Part shown: in pieces, positions 32,911 to 40,976 of the stretch
Position numbering within the stretch: the first letter of the stretch is position 1
How the letters are laid out: each line of letters begins with the position of its first letter
Source of the DNA: Mycobacterium sp.
Lineage (GTDB): Bacteria > Actinomycetota > Actinomycetes > Mycobacteriales > Mycobacteriaceae
Direction of reading: 5' to 3'
NCBI GenBank assembly: GCA_031292695.1
Contig: JARLGS010000236.1
Span: 1-42,521, forward strand
Length of the DNA stretch: 42,521 nt
The notes under the pieces: generated by a model
What the model was told of the DNA's origin: nothing
Databases searched by the model: none
The model's input: the letters and a program-made list of their open reading frames with translations, nothing else
Position numbers and translations under genes: made by a program

Positions 32911-33722
32911 GCCGCGACCGTACCGCCGGCGGATGGGACATTCAGCGGGCGGCGACCGAACTCCTCGAGGCGGAAAGCACCCAGACTGAGTGTGATCCGC
33001 TCAGTGATCAGTGGACTGGCCTCGACCTGGCGACTGCCTACCGCATCCAGGATGAGGCACTGCGCCGCCGTCTCGAACGCGGTGAGCGACTCGTCGGCGT
33101 CAAACTCGGATTGACCTCTCGCGCAAAACAATTACGCATGGGCATCAGCTCACCACTGGTGGCATGGCTGACCGATGCGATGGTGCTTCCGGCAGGTGCG
33201 CCGTTGCCACGCGAATCGCTCATCCACCCTCGTGCCGAACCGGAGATCGTGTTCGTCATGGCGGAACGGCTCGCCGGGCCCGCCATGACGGCGTCCCGAG
33301 CGCTGGGCGCGGTCGGGCAGGTCCACTCCGGCATCGAGATCATCGATTCACGCTACCGCGATTTCCGGTTCACGCTGCCCGATGTGGTAGCCGATAACGC
33401 GTCCTCGGGGCTGTTCGTGATGGGGTCGGTGGGCGTGCGGCCGGATTCGTTAGACTTGGCGGCCGAAGCCTGCCGTTTCGAGGTCGACGGTCGGGTCGTG
33501 GACCGCGCCACCGGCGCAGCGGTGCAAGGTCATCCGGCAGAAGCGCTGGCGTTGGCCGCGAATGTTCTTGCCGAACGCAGATTGGCGATCGAGCCGGGCT
33601 GGATCGTGCTGACCGGGGGCATGACCGACGCGGTGAGCGTGCCGCCCGGAGCACAGGTCGCCGCGCATTTCACCCATCTCGGCTCGATCGCCGTGGACGG
33701 AGGGCAGGAATCGTGCCGCTAG
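32907..33722 (+). CDS. 2-keto-4-pentenoate hydratase / 4-oxalocrotonate decarboxylase family
   Basis: A 271-residue protein of the MhpD/DmpH family, starting with a GTG that overlaps the previous stop. Typical segments are ATAYRIQDEALRRRLERGERLVGVKLGLTSRAKQ, the metal-site PRAEPEIVFVM and SGIEIIDSRYRDFRF, and DNASSGLFVMG. Hydratase and decarboxylase members are hard to separate by eye. The tautomerase and the semialdehyde dehydrogenase that follow make the decarboxylase of the oxalocrotonate branch more likely. The product would be a 2-oxopent-4-enoate; no aldolase of the MhpE type was seen in the window. Confidence 0.88.
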   Translation: MSRDRTAGGWDIQRAATELLEAESTQTECDPLSDQWTGLDLATAYRIQDEALRRRLERGERLVGVKLGLTSRAKQLRMGISSPLVAWLTDAMVLPAGAPLPRESLIHPRAEPEIVFVMAERLAGPAMTASRALGAVGQVHSGIEIIDSRYRDFRFTLPDVVADNASSGLFVMGSVGVRPDSLDLAAEACRFEVDGRVVDRATGAAVQGHPAEALALAANVLAERRLAIEPGWIVLTGGMTDAVSVPPGAQVAAHFTHLGSIAVDGGQESCR

Positions 33723-33907
33723 TCGAGGTGACGCTGGTGGAAGGTCGCACACCCGAGCAGTTACGTGCCTTGATCACGGGGCTGACCGACGCGGTGGAGA
33801 CGGCCATCGGTGCTGCGCGGGACAGTATCCGAGTCGTGCTCCGGGAGGTTCCCGCTACCCATTGGGCGGCCGGTGATGTCACGATCGCTGAACGCCGAAA
33901 GGGTTGA
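33713..33907 (+). CDS. 4-oxalocrotonate tautomerase
   Basis: A 64-residue tautomerase. It begins M-P-L-V-E-V, so that removal of Met leaves the catalytic N-terminal Pro1, and contains the IRVVLREVP strand with the active-site arginine. The size is normal for 4-OT hexamers. It starts at a GTG inside the last codons of the decarboxylase gene (10-bp overlap) and ends 2 bp before the next ATG. It converts 2-hydroxymuconate to 4-oxalocrotonate. Confidence 0.9.
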   Translation: MPLVEVTLVEGRTPEQLRALITGLTDAVETAIGAARDSIRVVLREVPATHWAAGDVTIAERRKG

Positions 33908-33909
33908 TA

Positions 33910-35352
33910 ATGGACGTGATCCGCCATGTGATCGACGGGGAGGAAACGGAGTCGTCCAGCGGCGCACGCTTCGACACCATCGATCCCTGGACCCGGCAAC
34001 CGTGGGCACAGGTGGCGCTGGGCGGCGCAGATGAGGTTGATCGAGCGGTGGCCGCGGCCCGGCGCGCGTTCGACGATGGCCCCTGGCCACGCATGGGATA
34101 CGCCGAGCGGGGCGCCCTTCTGCACCGGCTGGCCGATCTGATCATCGAAAACGCCGACGAACTCGCGCTCGCTGATACCACCGACATGGGCAAGCCGCTC
34201 AGCAACAGCAGGGGCAATGACGTTCCACGGTCGGCGCAGAACTTCCGCTTCTTCGCCGACCATGCCCGGTTGTCCACCGGCGATGTCCTGCCGATGGACA
34301 CCGGGCACCATGCCTACACCCGGTTCGAGGCCGCCGGCGTCGTGGCGGCGATCGCGCCCTGGAACTTTCCGTTGATGCTCGAGACGTGGAAGATCGCTCC
34401 CGCGCTGGCATGGGGTAACACCGTTGTGCTCAAGCCCGCGGAGGACACGCCGGCATCGGCGACGATTCTCGCCCGGCTGGCATTGCGCGCCGGCATGCCA
34501 CCCGGAGTGCTCAACGTCGTCCACGGGTACGGTCCCGGCTCGGTAGGCGCCGCGCTGACGGCGGACAACCGCGTCGATCGCATCACCTTCACCGGAGAGT
34601 CCGGAACCGGCAAGGTCATCGCCGCTGCCGGAGCGGCGCACCTGACCCCGGTGAGTCTCGAGCTCGGCGGCAAGGGCGCTAACCTGGTCTTCGCGGACGC
34701 CGACCTCGATACAGCAGTGAATTGGTCTATCCGCGCTGTGTTCTCGAATGCGGGGCAGATTTGCCTGGCCGGCAGCCGACTGTTCGTGCAGCGCGAGGTC
34801 TACCACGACTTCTTGGCGAAGTTCGTCGATGCCGCGGAATCGTTGACGTTGGGCGACCCGAAACTGGCGGGAACGCAGATCGGGCCGCTAGCCTCCGAAG
34901 CACATTGGAAGAAGGTGCGCTCCTATGTCGACGATATCGGCGCCGAGGGTGGAACCATGCGTACGGGCGGTCTGGGCGACGGGTGGGCCATCCGGCCGAC
35001 GGTAGTCACCGACCTACCGCCCGACGCCCGGTTGTGCCGCGAGGAAATCTTCGGTCCCGTTGTCGTGGTAGCGCCGTTCGACGGTGAGGCCGATGCCATC
35101 GCCGCAGCCAACGGCACTCCCTACGGGCTCAACGCGATGTTGTTCACCGAGAACCTATCTCGTGCGTACCGCGTGGCAGCCGCGCTCAAGGCGGGCACCG
35201 TCTGGGTCAATTGTTTCTTCATTCGTGATCTGCGGGCACCATTCGGCGGTGTCGGCGATTCCGGAATCGGCCGCGAGGGAGGCACTTTCAGTCGGGAGTT
35301 CTTCACCGAGCCGAAGGCTGTCGTGATGGCGATCCACGACGCCGACACGTAG
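33910..35352 (+). CDS. Aldehyde dehydrogenase, probable 2-hydroxymuconic semialdehyde dehydrogenase
   Basis: A 480-residue ALDH starting at the ATG 2 bp after the tautomerase stop. The active site is complete: AIAPWNFPLMLETWKIAPALAWGN, E251 in SLELGGKGANLVF, C285 in NAGQICLAGSRLF, EEIFGPVVVV and APFGGVGDSGIGREGG. The last block and the position beside 4-OT fit the DmpC/XylG type that oxidises the ring-cleavage semialdehyde to 2-hydroxymuconate. It ends the operon and converges with the hydratase-aldolase, stops 4 bp apart. Confidence 0.9.
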   Translation: MDVIRHVIDGEETESSSGARFDTIDPWTRQPWAQVALGGADEVDRAVAAARRAFDDGPWPRMGYAERGALLHRLADLIIENADELALADTTDMGKPLSNSRGNDVPRSAQNFRFFADHARLSTGDVLPMDTGHHAYTRFEAAGVVAAIAPWNFPLMLETWKIAPALAWGNTVVLKPAEDTPASATILARLALRAGMPPGVLNVVHGYGPGSVGAALTADNRVDRITFTGESGTGKVIAAAGAAHLTPVSLELGGKGANLVFADADLDTAVNWSIRAVFSNAGQICLAGSRLFVQREVYHDFLAKFVDAAESLTLGDPKLAGTQIGPLASEAHWKKVRSYVDDIGAEGGTMRTGGLGDGWAIRPTVVTDLPPDARLCREEIFGPVVVVAPFDGEADAIAAANGTPYGLNAMLFTENLSRAYRVAAALKAGTVWVNCFFIRDLRAPFGGVGDSGIGREGGTFSREFFTEPKAVVMAIHDADT

Positions 35353-35356
35353 CCCC

Positions 35357-36322
35357 CTACCGTATGTCGCGGTACTCGCGTTCCAGCTGCGCCCAGCGTC
35401 GGCCGGTTTCCTCGCCACCGGCGATCATGTCGGCCGGAGCATCGGTGTAGGGCGGTCGGCTGGGTCCCGGGTCAATCAACCCTGCGGCACGAAAACGGGC
35501 CCGCCCCACCGGGATGCTGTAGTTCATGAAGCGCGACATATCGCCACCGAACTGCGGTTCCAGCGCCCAGTTGACCTTCTCGGAGAGCTCAGCCGCAGCG
35601 TCCCAGTCCTGCGCCAGAACGGCACGAGAGAGTGCCGCCAATGGTGAAGGGGCGCACGCAACGTTGCCCGACCAGCACGCGGTGGCCAGTTCAGGGAAGC
35701 GCTTGGCGGCGGCGTACCAGTCGCTGTCGAGGGGGAGTACGGCCACCCTGTCGCCGACAGCTTCGATATCGCGTTCCAGCGTTGGCCCGCCTGCGTGTTT
35801 GGTCGCCACGATCTCCGGCAGATCGGCCAACTTCTGGTAGGCCTCGACGCTGATCTTGCCCTTGAACGCGGCGGGATTGTCGTAAACAACAATCGGTACG
35901 CCGGGCAACGCTTCGGCCAGGTCGCCATAGAACCGGACGATTGCTTCGTCGTCGAGGGGCAGCCACATCGGGCGCCCGACAAAAAGCCCGTCGGCACCAG
36001 CTTGAATGGCCTGACGCCCGCGGGAAATCGTGTCGCGGGTATTCAACGTCGTGACACCAGCGAAGAACGGCACACGACCGCGAACGACCTTGGCGATGCA
36101 CTTGGTGAACGTGAGCCACTCGTCATGGGTGAGCGACGCGCACTCGCCGAAAGTCCCTGTCGACATCACGAACTCGATGCCGGCACCGATCACCTCCTCG
36201 ATCATCGTCTCGGTCTCGGATGTGTTCACCGTGTTCTCGGCGCGCCAGCTGCCCGCGTCGCTGGTGGCCGGGGTGGGAACGATGCCCACCACACCACGGA
36301 TATCGGCTCGGGTGAGGATCAT
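35357..36322 (-). CDS. PhdJ-like hydratase-aldolase (DapA/NAL superfamily)
   Basis: A 321-residue TIM-barrel class I aldolase. It has K175 in IVATKHAGG as the Schiff-base lysine and Y147 in IVVYDNPAAF as its partner. The opening 'RGVVGIVPTPAT', the 'STGTFGECASLTHDEW' block and the 'GVTTLNTRDTI' block are like trans-2'-carboxybenzalpyruvate and trans-o-hydroxybenzylidenepyruvate hydratase-aldolases (PhdJ, PhdG, NahE). Such enzymes hydrate and split ring-opened products to an aromatic aldehyde plus pyruvate. The ATG overlaps the stop of the bicupin dioxygenase by 4 bp, so the two are one functional pair. Confidence 0.88.
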   Translation of the reverse strand: MILTRADIRGVVGIVPTPATSDAGSWRAENTVNTSETETMIEEVIGAGIEFVMSTGTFGECASLTHDEWLTFTKCIAKVVRGRVPFFAGVTTLNTRDTISRGRQAIQAGADGLFVGRPMWLPLDDEAIVRFYGDLAEALPGVPIVVYDNPAAFKGKISVEAYQKLADLPEIVATKHAGGPTLERDIEAVGDRVAVLPLDSDWYAAAKRFPELATACWSGNVACAPSPLAALSRAVLAQDWDAAAELSEKVNWALEPQFGGDMSRFMNYSIPVGRARFRAAGLIDPGPSRPPYTDAPADMIAGGEETGRRWAQLEREYRDIR

Positions 36323-37428
36323 TTCGTCACATGTCCCCGTACCACGTCGGCCGGCACAGCCGGATACGGGCCGGTTCCAAACGAGATATGCGGCTCCTCC
36401 CGATACATCCCCAGCGAGGCCAGCAACGGGGCGTCAGTCGCGGAGAACAACACCGCTTCGGTGCTTGGTGAGTGGTTGATGTGTTGATGCCACATCCAAT
36501 TCGGGATCACGAACGAATCGCCCGCCGACCAGTCGAGCCGGTGGTCTCCCACCAGGGTGGTGCCGCCGCCCTCAACCACGTAGTACACCGCACTAGAGGT
36601 GTGCCGGTGCCGCTGCGTTTGCAGACCTGGACGCAGTAGCTGGGCGAAACAGTCGATGGTCGGCAGGGTCGGTCCGCCGGTGATCGGATGCGCGTAATGC
36701 AGTATCACCCCGTCGAACGGGCTGCCCTCGCAGCCCGCGAAGTCCCGCAGCGTCGCCCGGACGTCGCTCCACGCATAGCGGAATGGGATACGGACACTGT
36801 CTCGCCGCTCCCAGGCCGGTCGAACCGGCGATGAACGGCTGCTGATGAAGTCGGCACGCGGTTCGCGCAGCGGCTGCGTACTACTCCCGTAGGGCTCGAA
36901 AAAGATCTGCCGCAGGTACCCCATCACCGGCACGTCGAGAATGTCGATCCAGATGCCGCGTTTGTCACTCTCGTTATGGTGGTCGTGCCACGTGTAGGCC
37001 GGGGTGATGATGAGATCGCCGTCCTCCATGGCGAGCCGCTCGCCGTCGACAGCGGTGTATAGATCGGCACTACCATCCACGACGAACCGCAATGCGTTGA
37101 TCGAATGGCGATGCGCCCCAGCGTTTTCGCCGGGCAAGGTGATCTGCATACCCATGGCGAGGGTGGGGGTGGTCCCGTCGACCCCGGGGCCGGGGTTGAT
37201 GAAGGTGAAGTTGCGCCGAGCGGTGTCGTTGGGCCTGACCACGCAGATCTCTTCCAGCGCACGCTCGGCCAGGCCGCGTTGCCACAGGAAGGGCACGCCC
37301 GCAGGCAGCGGACCGTCGGTCAGTTGCACCAACTGCGCGTCGTACTGCCACTGACCGCGCAGGTGTAGTTCGTCGAGATGTTCGTCGAACTCGGCAAGCG
37401 TCTGGTCCGGCTCACGTGTCGTGGTCAT
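36319..37428 (-). CDS. Bicupin ring-cleavage dioxygenase (gentisate / 1-hydroxy-2-naphthoate type)
   Basis: A 369-residue protein with two cupin domains. The first carries the Fe(II) ligands H106 and H108 in AHRHSINALRFVVDG and H148 in PAYTWHDHH. The second has a QRHRHTSSAVYYVVEG and VIPNWMWHQHINHS pair. This is the layout of gentisate 1,2-dioxygenase, salicylate dioxygenase and PhdI (1-hydroxy-2-naphthoate dioxygenase). Because it overlaps a PhdJ-like aldolase instead of a maleylpyruvate isomerase, cleavage of a hydroxynaphthoate-like monohydroxy acid is preferred (inference). The start is ATG at 37428. Confidence 0.88.
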   Translation of the reverse strand: MTTTREPDQTLAEFDEHLDELHLRGQWQYDAQLVQLTDGPLPAGVPFLWQRGLAERALEEICVVRPNDTARRNFTFINPGPGVDGTTPTLAMGMQITLPGENAGAHRHSINALRFVVDGSADLYTAVDGERLAMEDGDLIITPAYTWHDHHNESDKRGIWIDILDVPVMGYLRQIFFEPYGSSTQPLREPRADFISSRSSPVRPAWERRDSVRIPFRYAWSDVRATLRDFAGCEGSPFDGVILHYAHPITGGPTLPTIDCFAQLLRPGLQTQRHRHTSSAVYYVVEGGGTTLVGDHRLDWSAGDSFVIPNWMWHQHINHSPSTEAVLFSATDAPLLASLGMYREEPHISFGTGPYPAVPADVVRGHVTK

Positions 37429-37788
37429 GTCCGATGTCCTTGGTTAGAGATCCTGATCGCTTTCAAGCGCCCGTCTCGACCGCTTGACCGGTGTTAGCGC
37501 GGGCGCCTGTCAGAAGGAAACCGTGCTGAGCGAGTTGCGGATGGTCAGTGGGTGCGCAACGTGTCGCTGAGGCTAACATCCTGGCAACTACGCGAACAAG
37601 ACATATGAGACGAAATGCGTACGAATAATCTAAAATATCCGATTCGCCTCGACGACTACAGTGAACAACTCGGGGGAAGGCGACCCATGATGGGACGTTC
37701 GCGTGACGACCACCGTTGGGGCGAGCCGGCCGGCAAGCCTGTGCTGCCGGGCGTCGGGTCACGTTGGAAGTTCTGCGCGGGCGCCGCT
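37429..37788. other. Intergenic region upstream of the bicupin operon
   Basis: No gene was recognised. It holds an AT-rich pocket at ~37600-37650 and a CATATGAGAC at 37602-37611 whose exact inverse recurs at 38105-38114 upstream of the ferredoxin. It probably contains the leftward promoter of the bicupin/aldolase pair. Confidence 0.45.
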
Positions 37789-38031
37789 CTACGCGCCGTC
37801 CGTGCCCTCGCCGGTGGCGTCCTTGCGCCTGAGAATGATTGCGCTGTCAGGGCATGCGGCCGCGCCACGGCGGGCTTGATCCTCGAGTTCGGCCGGCACG
37901 CTCGCCGGTGCGACGGCGTAACCCTCGTCGTCGATCGAGTACACGTCGGGCCCTTCGGAAGCACAGAGCGTATAGCCGCAGCACTTGGAACGGTCGACGG
38001 TGATCGTCAAGGTCTGCTCGTTGTCTGCCAT
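37789..38031 (-). CDS. [3Fe-4S]-type ferredoxin
   Basis: An 80-residue ferredoxin from the ATG at 38031, with GGAGG ahead of it; the open frame runs upstream to 38208 but that part is not ferredoxin-like. Cluster ligands are C17 (or C18), C23 and C60 (KCCGYTLCAS; AAACPDSAI). The position that would supply a fourth cysteine is Tyr20, so a [3Fe-4S] cluster is expected. PhdC of phenanthrene-degrading actinobacteria is of this general class (from memory). It is a likely electron carrier between the reductase at 25363 and either Rieske oxygenase. It diverges from the monooxygenase module. Confidence 0.9.
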   Translation of the reverse strand: MADNEQTLTITVDRSKCCGYTLCASEGPDVYSIDDEGYAVAPASVPAELEDQARRGAAACPDSAIILRRKDATGEGTDGA

Positions 38032-38077
38032 GGTGACGGTTCCTCCACGATGGGCCCCGACCGGCGAGGCCGAGAAA

Positions 38078-38114
38078 ATTTTGGAGACAAAATACTGAGA
38101 TTGTGTCTCATATG
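38078..38114. promoter_or_regulatory. Two adjacent inverted repeats upstream of the ferredoxin gene
   Basis: ATTTTG-GAGA-CAAAAT (38078-38093) and TGAGA-TTGTG-TCTCA (38096-38110) are both perfect. The second runs into GTCTCATATG, the inverse of 37602-37611. They lie 47-83 bp before the leftward ferredoxin start, in a position suited to operator sites. Confidence 0.5.
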
Positions 38115-38203
38115 GCCAAGATGCTCCAGTATGCCACGCGCTGCCCGATACTGGCACCACGGTCGGTCCCGAGCACTTGCTACTTGACCGCGCGGTGATT
38201 CCG

Positions 38204-38280
38204 AACACATAATACGGTAAGTGTTCAACCCAACATATTTATTCAATAACTGTCGCGGCCGCGTTGGTGGTCGCCGGGGT
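38204..38280 (+). promoter_or_regulatory. Operator-promoter with 24-bp palindrome, copy of 19215
   Basis: GAACAC-N12-GTGTTC at 38204-38227, then AA, a 17-base AT-rich spacer, ATAACTG and a CGGCCGC/GTTGGTGG block, in the same order and spacing as at 19215. It lies between the divergent ferredoxin and flavin monooxygenase genes, about 80 bp before the monooxygenase ATG. The preserved palindrome in otherwise diverged DNA suggests binding by one common regulator. Confidence 0.7.
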
Positions 38281-38306
38281 GGACTTTGTCAACCTGGAGG
38301 TACTGC

Positions 38307-39488
38307 ATGACAACCGTTGCGGCGGATACGACGACCGTGCTCGAAGCCGTCCGGGCGCTGACCCCGGAAATCGCCGAGCGGGCCGACGAGATCGAGAAGG
38401 CCAAGGTGGTGCCCGCCGACCTGCTCGAGCGGCTCGCCGATGCCGGTGCTTTCCGCATGTTCGTCCCGCGTCAATACGGCGGGGAGGAGATGAGCCTGCT
38501 GGAGGCCATGGCCGTGATCGAGGAGGTGTCGCGGGCGGACGCTTCTACGGGATGGACCGTGATGATCGGCGCCGACTTCGCGCCGGTATTCGCCCGCCTC
38601 TCCAAAGAGGTGCTCGACAACGAGATCTATCCCGACGGGCCAAACACCATGGCACGCGGGGCTTTTGCTCCGAAGGGTGTTGCCGTCGCGACCGAGGGCG
38701 GTTACATCGTCAACGGGCAGTGGCCGCTGGCCAGCGGGAGCTACGAGCACCAGTGGGTGATGGGAAACTGCATCGTGCTGGACAACGGGGCGCCCCGGAT
38801 GAGCGACGCGGGCATTCCGGAAATGAAACTCGCCATGGTGCCGACCGCGCAGGCCCAGTTCCTGGACACCTGGGACTCGCTGGGACTGCGGGCCACCAAC
38901 AGCAACGACTTCGTGCTCAAGGACGTCTTCGTGCCCGAGCACCACACTGGCGAGTTCTTCGGCGCTTCCGGTGTGGATACGCCGATGTTCCGGCTACCGA
39001 CCCGGCTGGCGCTGGGGCCGACCCACGTCGCGGTCGTGCTCGGCATCGCCGAGGGCGCACTGGATGATGTTCGCCAGCTCGCCAAGACCAAGCGGCCGGC
39101 ATTCAATCCCGGCATGCGACTGGCCGAGGACACCGTCTTCCAGTTCCGACTGGGCCTGCTCGACACCCGCCTGGCGGCCGTGCGCGCCCTCTCCGAGAAG
39201 GAGACCCAGCTGATGTGGGACGCCGCCGTCGCGAACGAACCGATCACGACGATGGCCGCGGTGCGCCAGCGTGCCATGGTGGCGCGGGCTCACACCGAGT
39301 GCGTGGAGATCGTCAACGAGGCCTTCGGCCTGGCCGGCAGCAACGCCATGTACAACACTTCGTCGCTGCAGCGACGCTTCCGCGATATCCGTACCGCGGC
39401 GCAGCACGTCGCGGCGAGTGCGGAGATCTACCAGATCGTCGGCGCTCTGCTGGTCGAGGAACCCGTCCCCCCGTCGGCCCTGATCTGA
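38307..39488 (+). CDS. Flavin-dependent monooxygenase, acyl-CoA-dehydrogenase fold (HsaA-like)
   Basis: A 393-residue protein from the ATG at 38307 with CTGGAGG upstream. It has the acyl-CoA dehydrogenase fold but lacks the dehydrogenase Glu signature. The C-terminal block AFGLAGSNAMYNTSSLQRRFRDIRTAAQHVAAS is characteristic of two-component group D monooxygenases such as HsaA and 4-hydroxyphenylacetate or dibenzothiophene monooxygenases. Such enzymes need reduced flavin from a separate reductase, and none is present in the window. It probably hydroxylates a phenol ortho to its OH, but the substrate is unknown. It is first in the rightward module of six genes. Confidence 0.88.
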   Translation: MTTVAADTTTVLEAVRALTPEIAERADEIEKAKVVPADLLERLADAGAFRMFVPRQYGGEEMSLLEAMAVIEEVSRADASTGWTVMIGADFAPVFARLSKEVLDNEIYPDGPNTMARGAFAPKGVAVATEGGYIVNGQWPLASGSYEHQWVMGNCIVLDNGAPRMSDAGIPEMKLAMVPTAQAQFLDTWDSLGLRATNSNDFVLKDVFVPEHHTGEFFGASGVDTPMFRLPTRLALGPTHVAVVLGIAEGALDDVRQLAKTKRPAFNPGMRLAEDTVFQFRLGLLDTRLAAVRALSEKETQLMWDAAVANEPITTMAAVRQRAMVARAHTECVEIVNEAFGLAGSNAMYNTSSLQRRFRDIRTAAQHVAASAEIYQIVGALLVEEPVPPSALI

Positions 39489-39507
39489 GTCAGGGATTGA
39501 AGAGCAC

Positions 39508-39942
39508 ATGACTGCGACCGAGACGATGACGACCGAGTGGGAGCTGGTCCGCCTCAACAACGATTTCGCCTACTACATGGACAACGGCGACTTCGAATCG
39601 ATGATCGGATTGTTCACCCCGGACGCGGTTTTCGACCGCGCCGGCAACGTCCATCACGGCCACGACGAGCTGCGCCAGGGCATGCGTGAGCGGCCAAAGG
39701 CGACCACGCGGCACCTACTCTCCAATTTCCACTTCACGAACGTATGCCCGGACTCGGCCGAGGCCGTCGTCTGCTCGATGGTCTACCACGGACCGCCGTC
39801 GGAACGTGGTGAGCCGGTCGGTTACGCCACCGACAACGGGCGCGTCGTGGAGTTCCACGACAAGTACACCAAAACGCCCGAGGGCTGGCGAATTTCGGAA
39901 CGCATCGCACGGGCGATCTTCACCCCGAAGGTGTGGCCGTGA
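39508..39942 (+). CDS. NTF2/SnoaL-like protein (paralogue of 19362)
   Basis: A 144-residue single-domain protein: WELVRLNNDFAYYMDNGDFESMIGLFT, FDRAGNVHHGHDELRQGMRERP, NFHFTNV, MVYHGPP and TPEGWRISERIARAIF. It is clearly paralogous to 19362-19820 over the whole length, and both sit behind the same palindrome. Within this operon it is between the flavin monooxygenase and a second, unrelated NTF2-fold protein. Possible roles are isomerase/dehydratase, or small subunit for the Rieske enzyme at 41818. No catalytic assignment is justified. Confidence 0.85.
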   Translation: MTATETMTTEWELVRLNNDFAYYMDNGDFESMIGLFTPDAVFDRAGNVHHGHDELRQGMRERPKATTRHLLSNFHFTNVCPDSAEAVVCSMVYHGPPSERGEPVGYATDNGRVVEFHDKYTKTPEGWRISERIARAIFTPKVWP

Positions 39943-39969
39943 CAGGCCTGATCAAGGAAAGCGAGAATC

Positions 39970-40365
39970 ATGGCTGACAACCACAACGACGTGCAGGCCA
40001 CAGTGGACAAATTCTTCACCGCGCTGGCAACCGGGGACCAGACGACCTGCGAAGCACTTTTCACCGACGACGCAGTGGTATGGCACAACTACACCCAGCA
40101 AGAGCAACCGAAAAGCGAAGCACTTGCGGCACTTGCGGGGCTGGCGCAAATGCGGGCCGAATTCCACGTCGTCGGGCGTGACTTCACGGATGACACCTGC
40201 GTTCAGCGACACGTCGTGCGGGTGACACTGCCGAACGGCGAATCGGCGGCCATTCCGGCGATTCAGCGGATTTCCCTCTCGGGCGGCCGGATCCGGCGCA
40301 TCGACGAGTACATGGACTCGGCCCAGATGATGGCCGCGATGCAAGCCCTGCAAGCCGGCGCCTGA
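39970..40365 (+). CDS. NTF2/SnoaL-like protein, second type
   Basis: A 131-residue NTF2-fold protein: VDKFFTALATGDQTTCEALFTDDAVVWHNYTQQ, a central strand pair, then IQRISLSGGRIRRIDEYMDSAQM. It is of the polyketide-cyclase/limonene-epoxide-hydrolase-like group and is not closely similar to its neighbour at 39508. The ATG follows GAAAGCGAGAA. It is the third gene of the module; function unknown. Confidence 0.82.
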   Translation: MADNHNDVQATVDKFFTALATGDQTTCEALFTDDAVVWHNYTQQEQPKSEALAALAGLAQMRAEFHVVGRDFTDDTCVQRHVVRVTLPNGESAAIPAIQRISLSGGRIRRIDEYMDSAQMMAAMQALQAGA

Positions 40366-40406
40366 CCGGCCGGAACAACTCGGCGAGGAATAGGAAGGAA
40401 CCTGTA

Positions 40407-40973
40407 ATGCCCGGAATCACAGACAAGTTCACCGGCGAACCTGTCCTGAAGGTCCAACGGCTCGGTCACGGCACGCTGGGTGTCGTCGACATCGCCAGGT
40501 CCCGCCGCTTCTACGAAGAGGTCCTCGGTCTGGAAGTGATCCAGCCCAGTGCCCGCTCGATGATGATCCGGCTCAACACCAATCACGCGTACGCGGTGGT
40601 GGAGACCGGCAAGGAGAGCACGATGACGATGCTGGATCACAACGGTCTCGACGTGGGCAGCGAGGAAGAGGTGCACGCCGCCTACAAGAGGCTCGTCGAG
40701 CTCAAGGACGAGTGGGGCCTCAAGACGATCACTGAGCCGCGACACATGCACGGGGACACCTCGTTCTACTTCACCGACCCGGACGGCAACTGGTGGGAGA
40801 TCGTCGCGGTCCGCGAAGGCGGTTATGCAGTCGATTTCTCGGACCCGGAGCGCGATCTCACCGGGCTGCACGAGTTCGACGGTGAGGGCGGCAACGTGAA
40901 CTTCAGCCACACCCACGACCCCAACTTCCGGGCGCGCGTGCGTGAGGTCCTTGACGCCAAGAGCAAGGCGTAA
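40407..40973 (+). CDS. VOC-family protein (glyoxalase/extradiol dioxygenase fold)
   Basis: A 188-residue protein with a single paired VOC unit. RLGHGTLGVVDIARSRRFYEEVLGLEV (His of GHGTLGV as first ligand) is followed by TSFYFTDPDGNWWEIVAV with a Glu as last ligand. A C-terminal extension rich in His and Asp follows (FSHTHDPNF). Such small VOC proteins include lactoylglutathione lyases and single-domain ring-cleavage dioxygenases. In this context a dioxygenase acting on the product of the flavin monooxygenase is possible but unproven. AGGAAGGAA precedes the ATG; the next gene starts 3 bp after it ends. Confidence 0.85.
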   Translation: MPGITDKFTGEPVLKVQRLGHGTLGVVDIARSRRFYEEVLGLEVIQPSARSMMIRLNTNHAYAVVETGKESTMTMLDHNGLDVGSEEEVHAAYKRLVELKDEWGLKTITEPRHMHGDTSFYFTDPDGNWWEIVAVREGGYAVDFSDPERDLTGLHEFDGEGGNVNFSHTHDPNFRARVREVLDAKSKA

Positions 40974-40976
40974 CTG

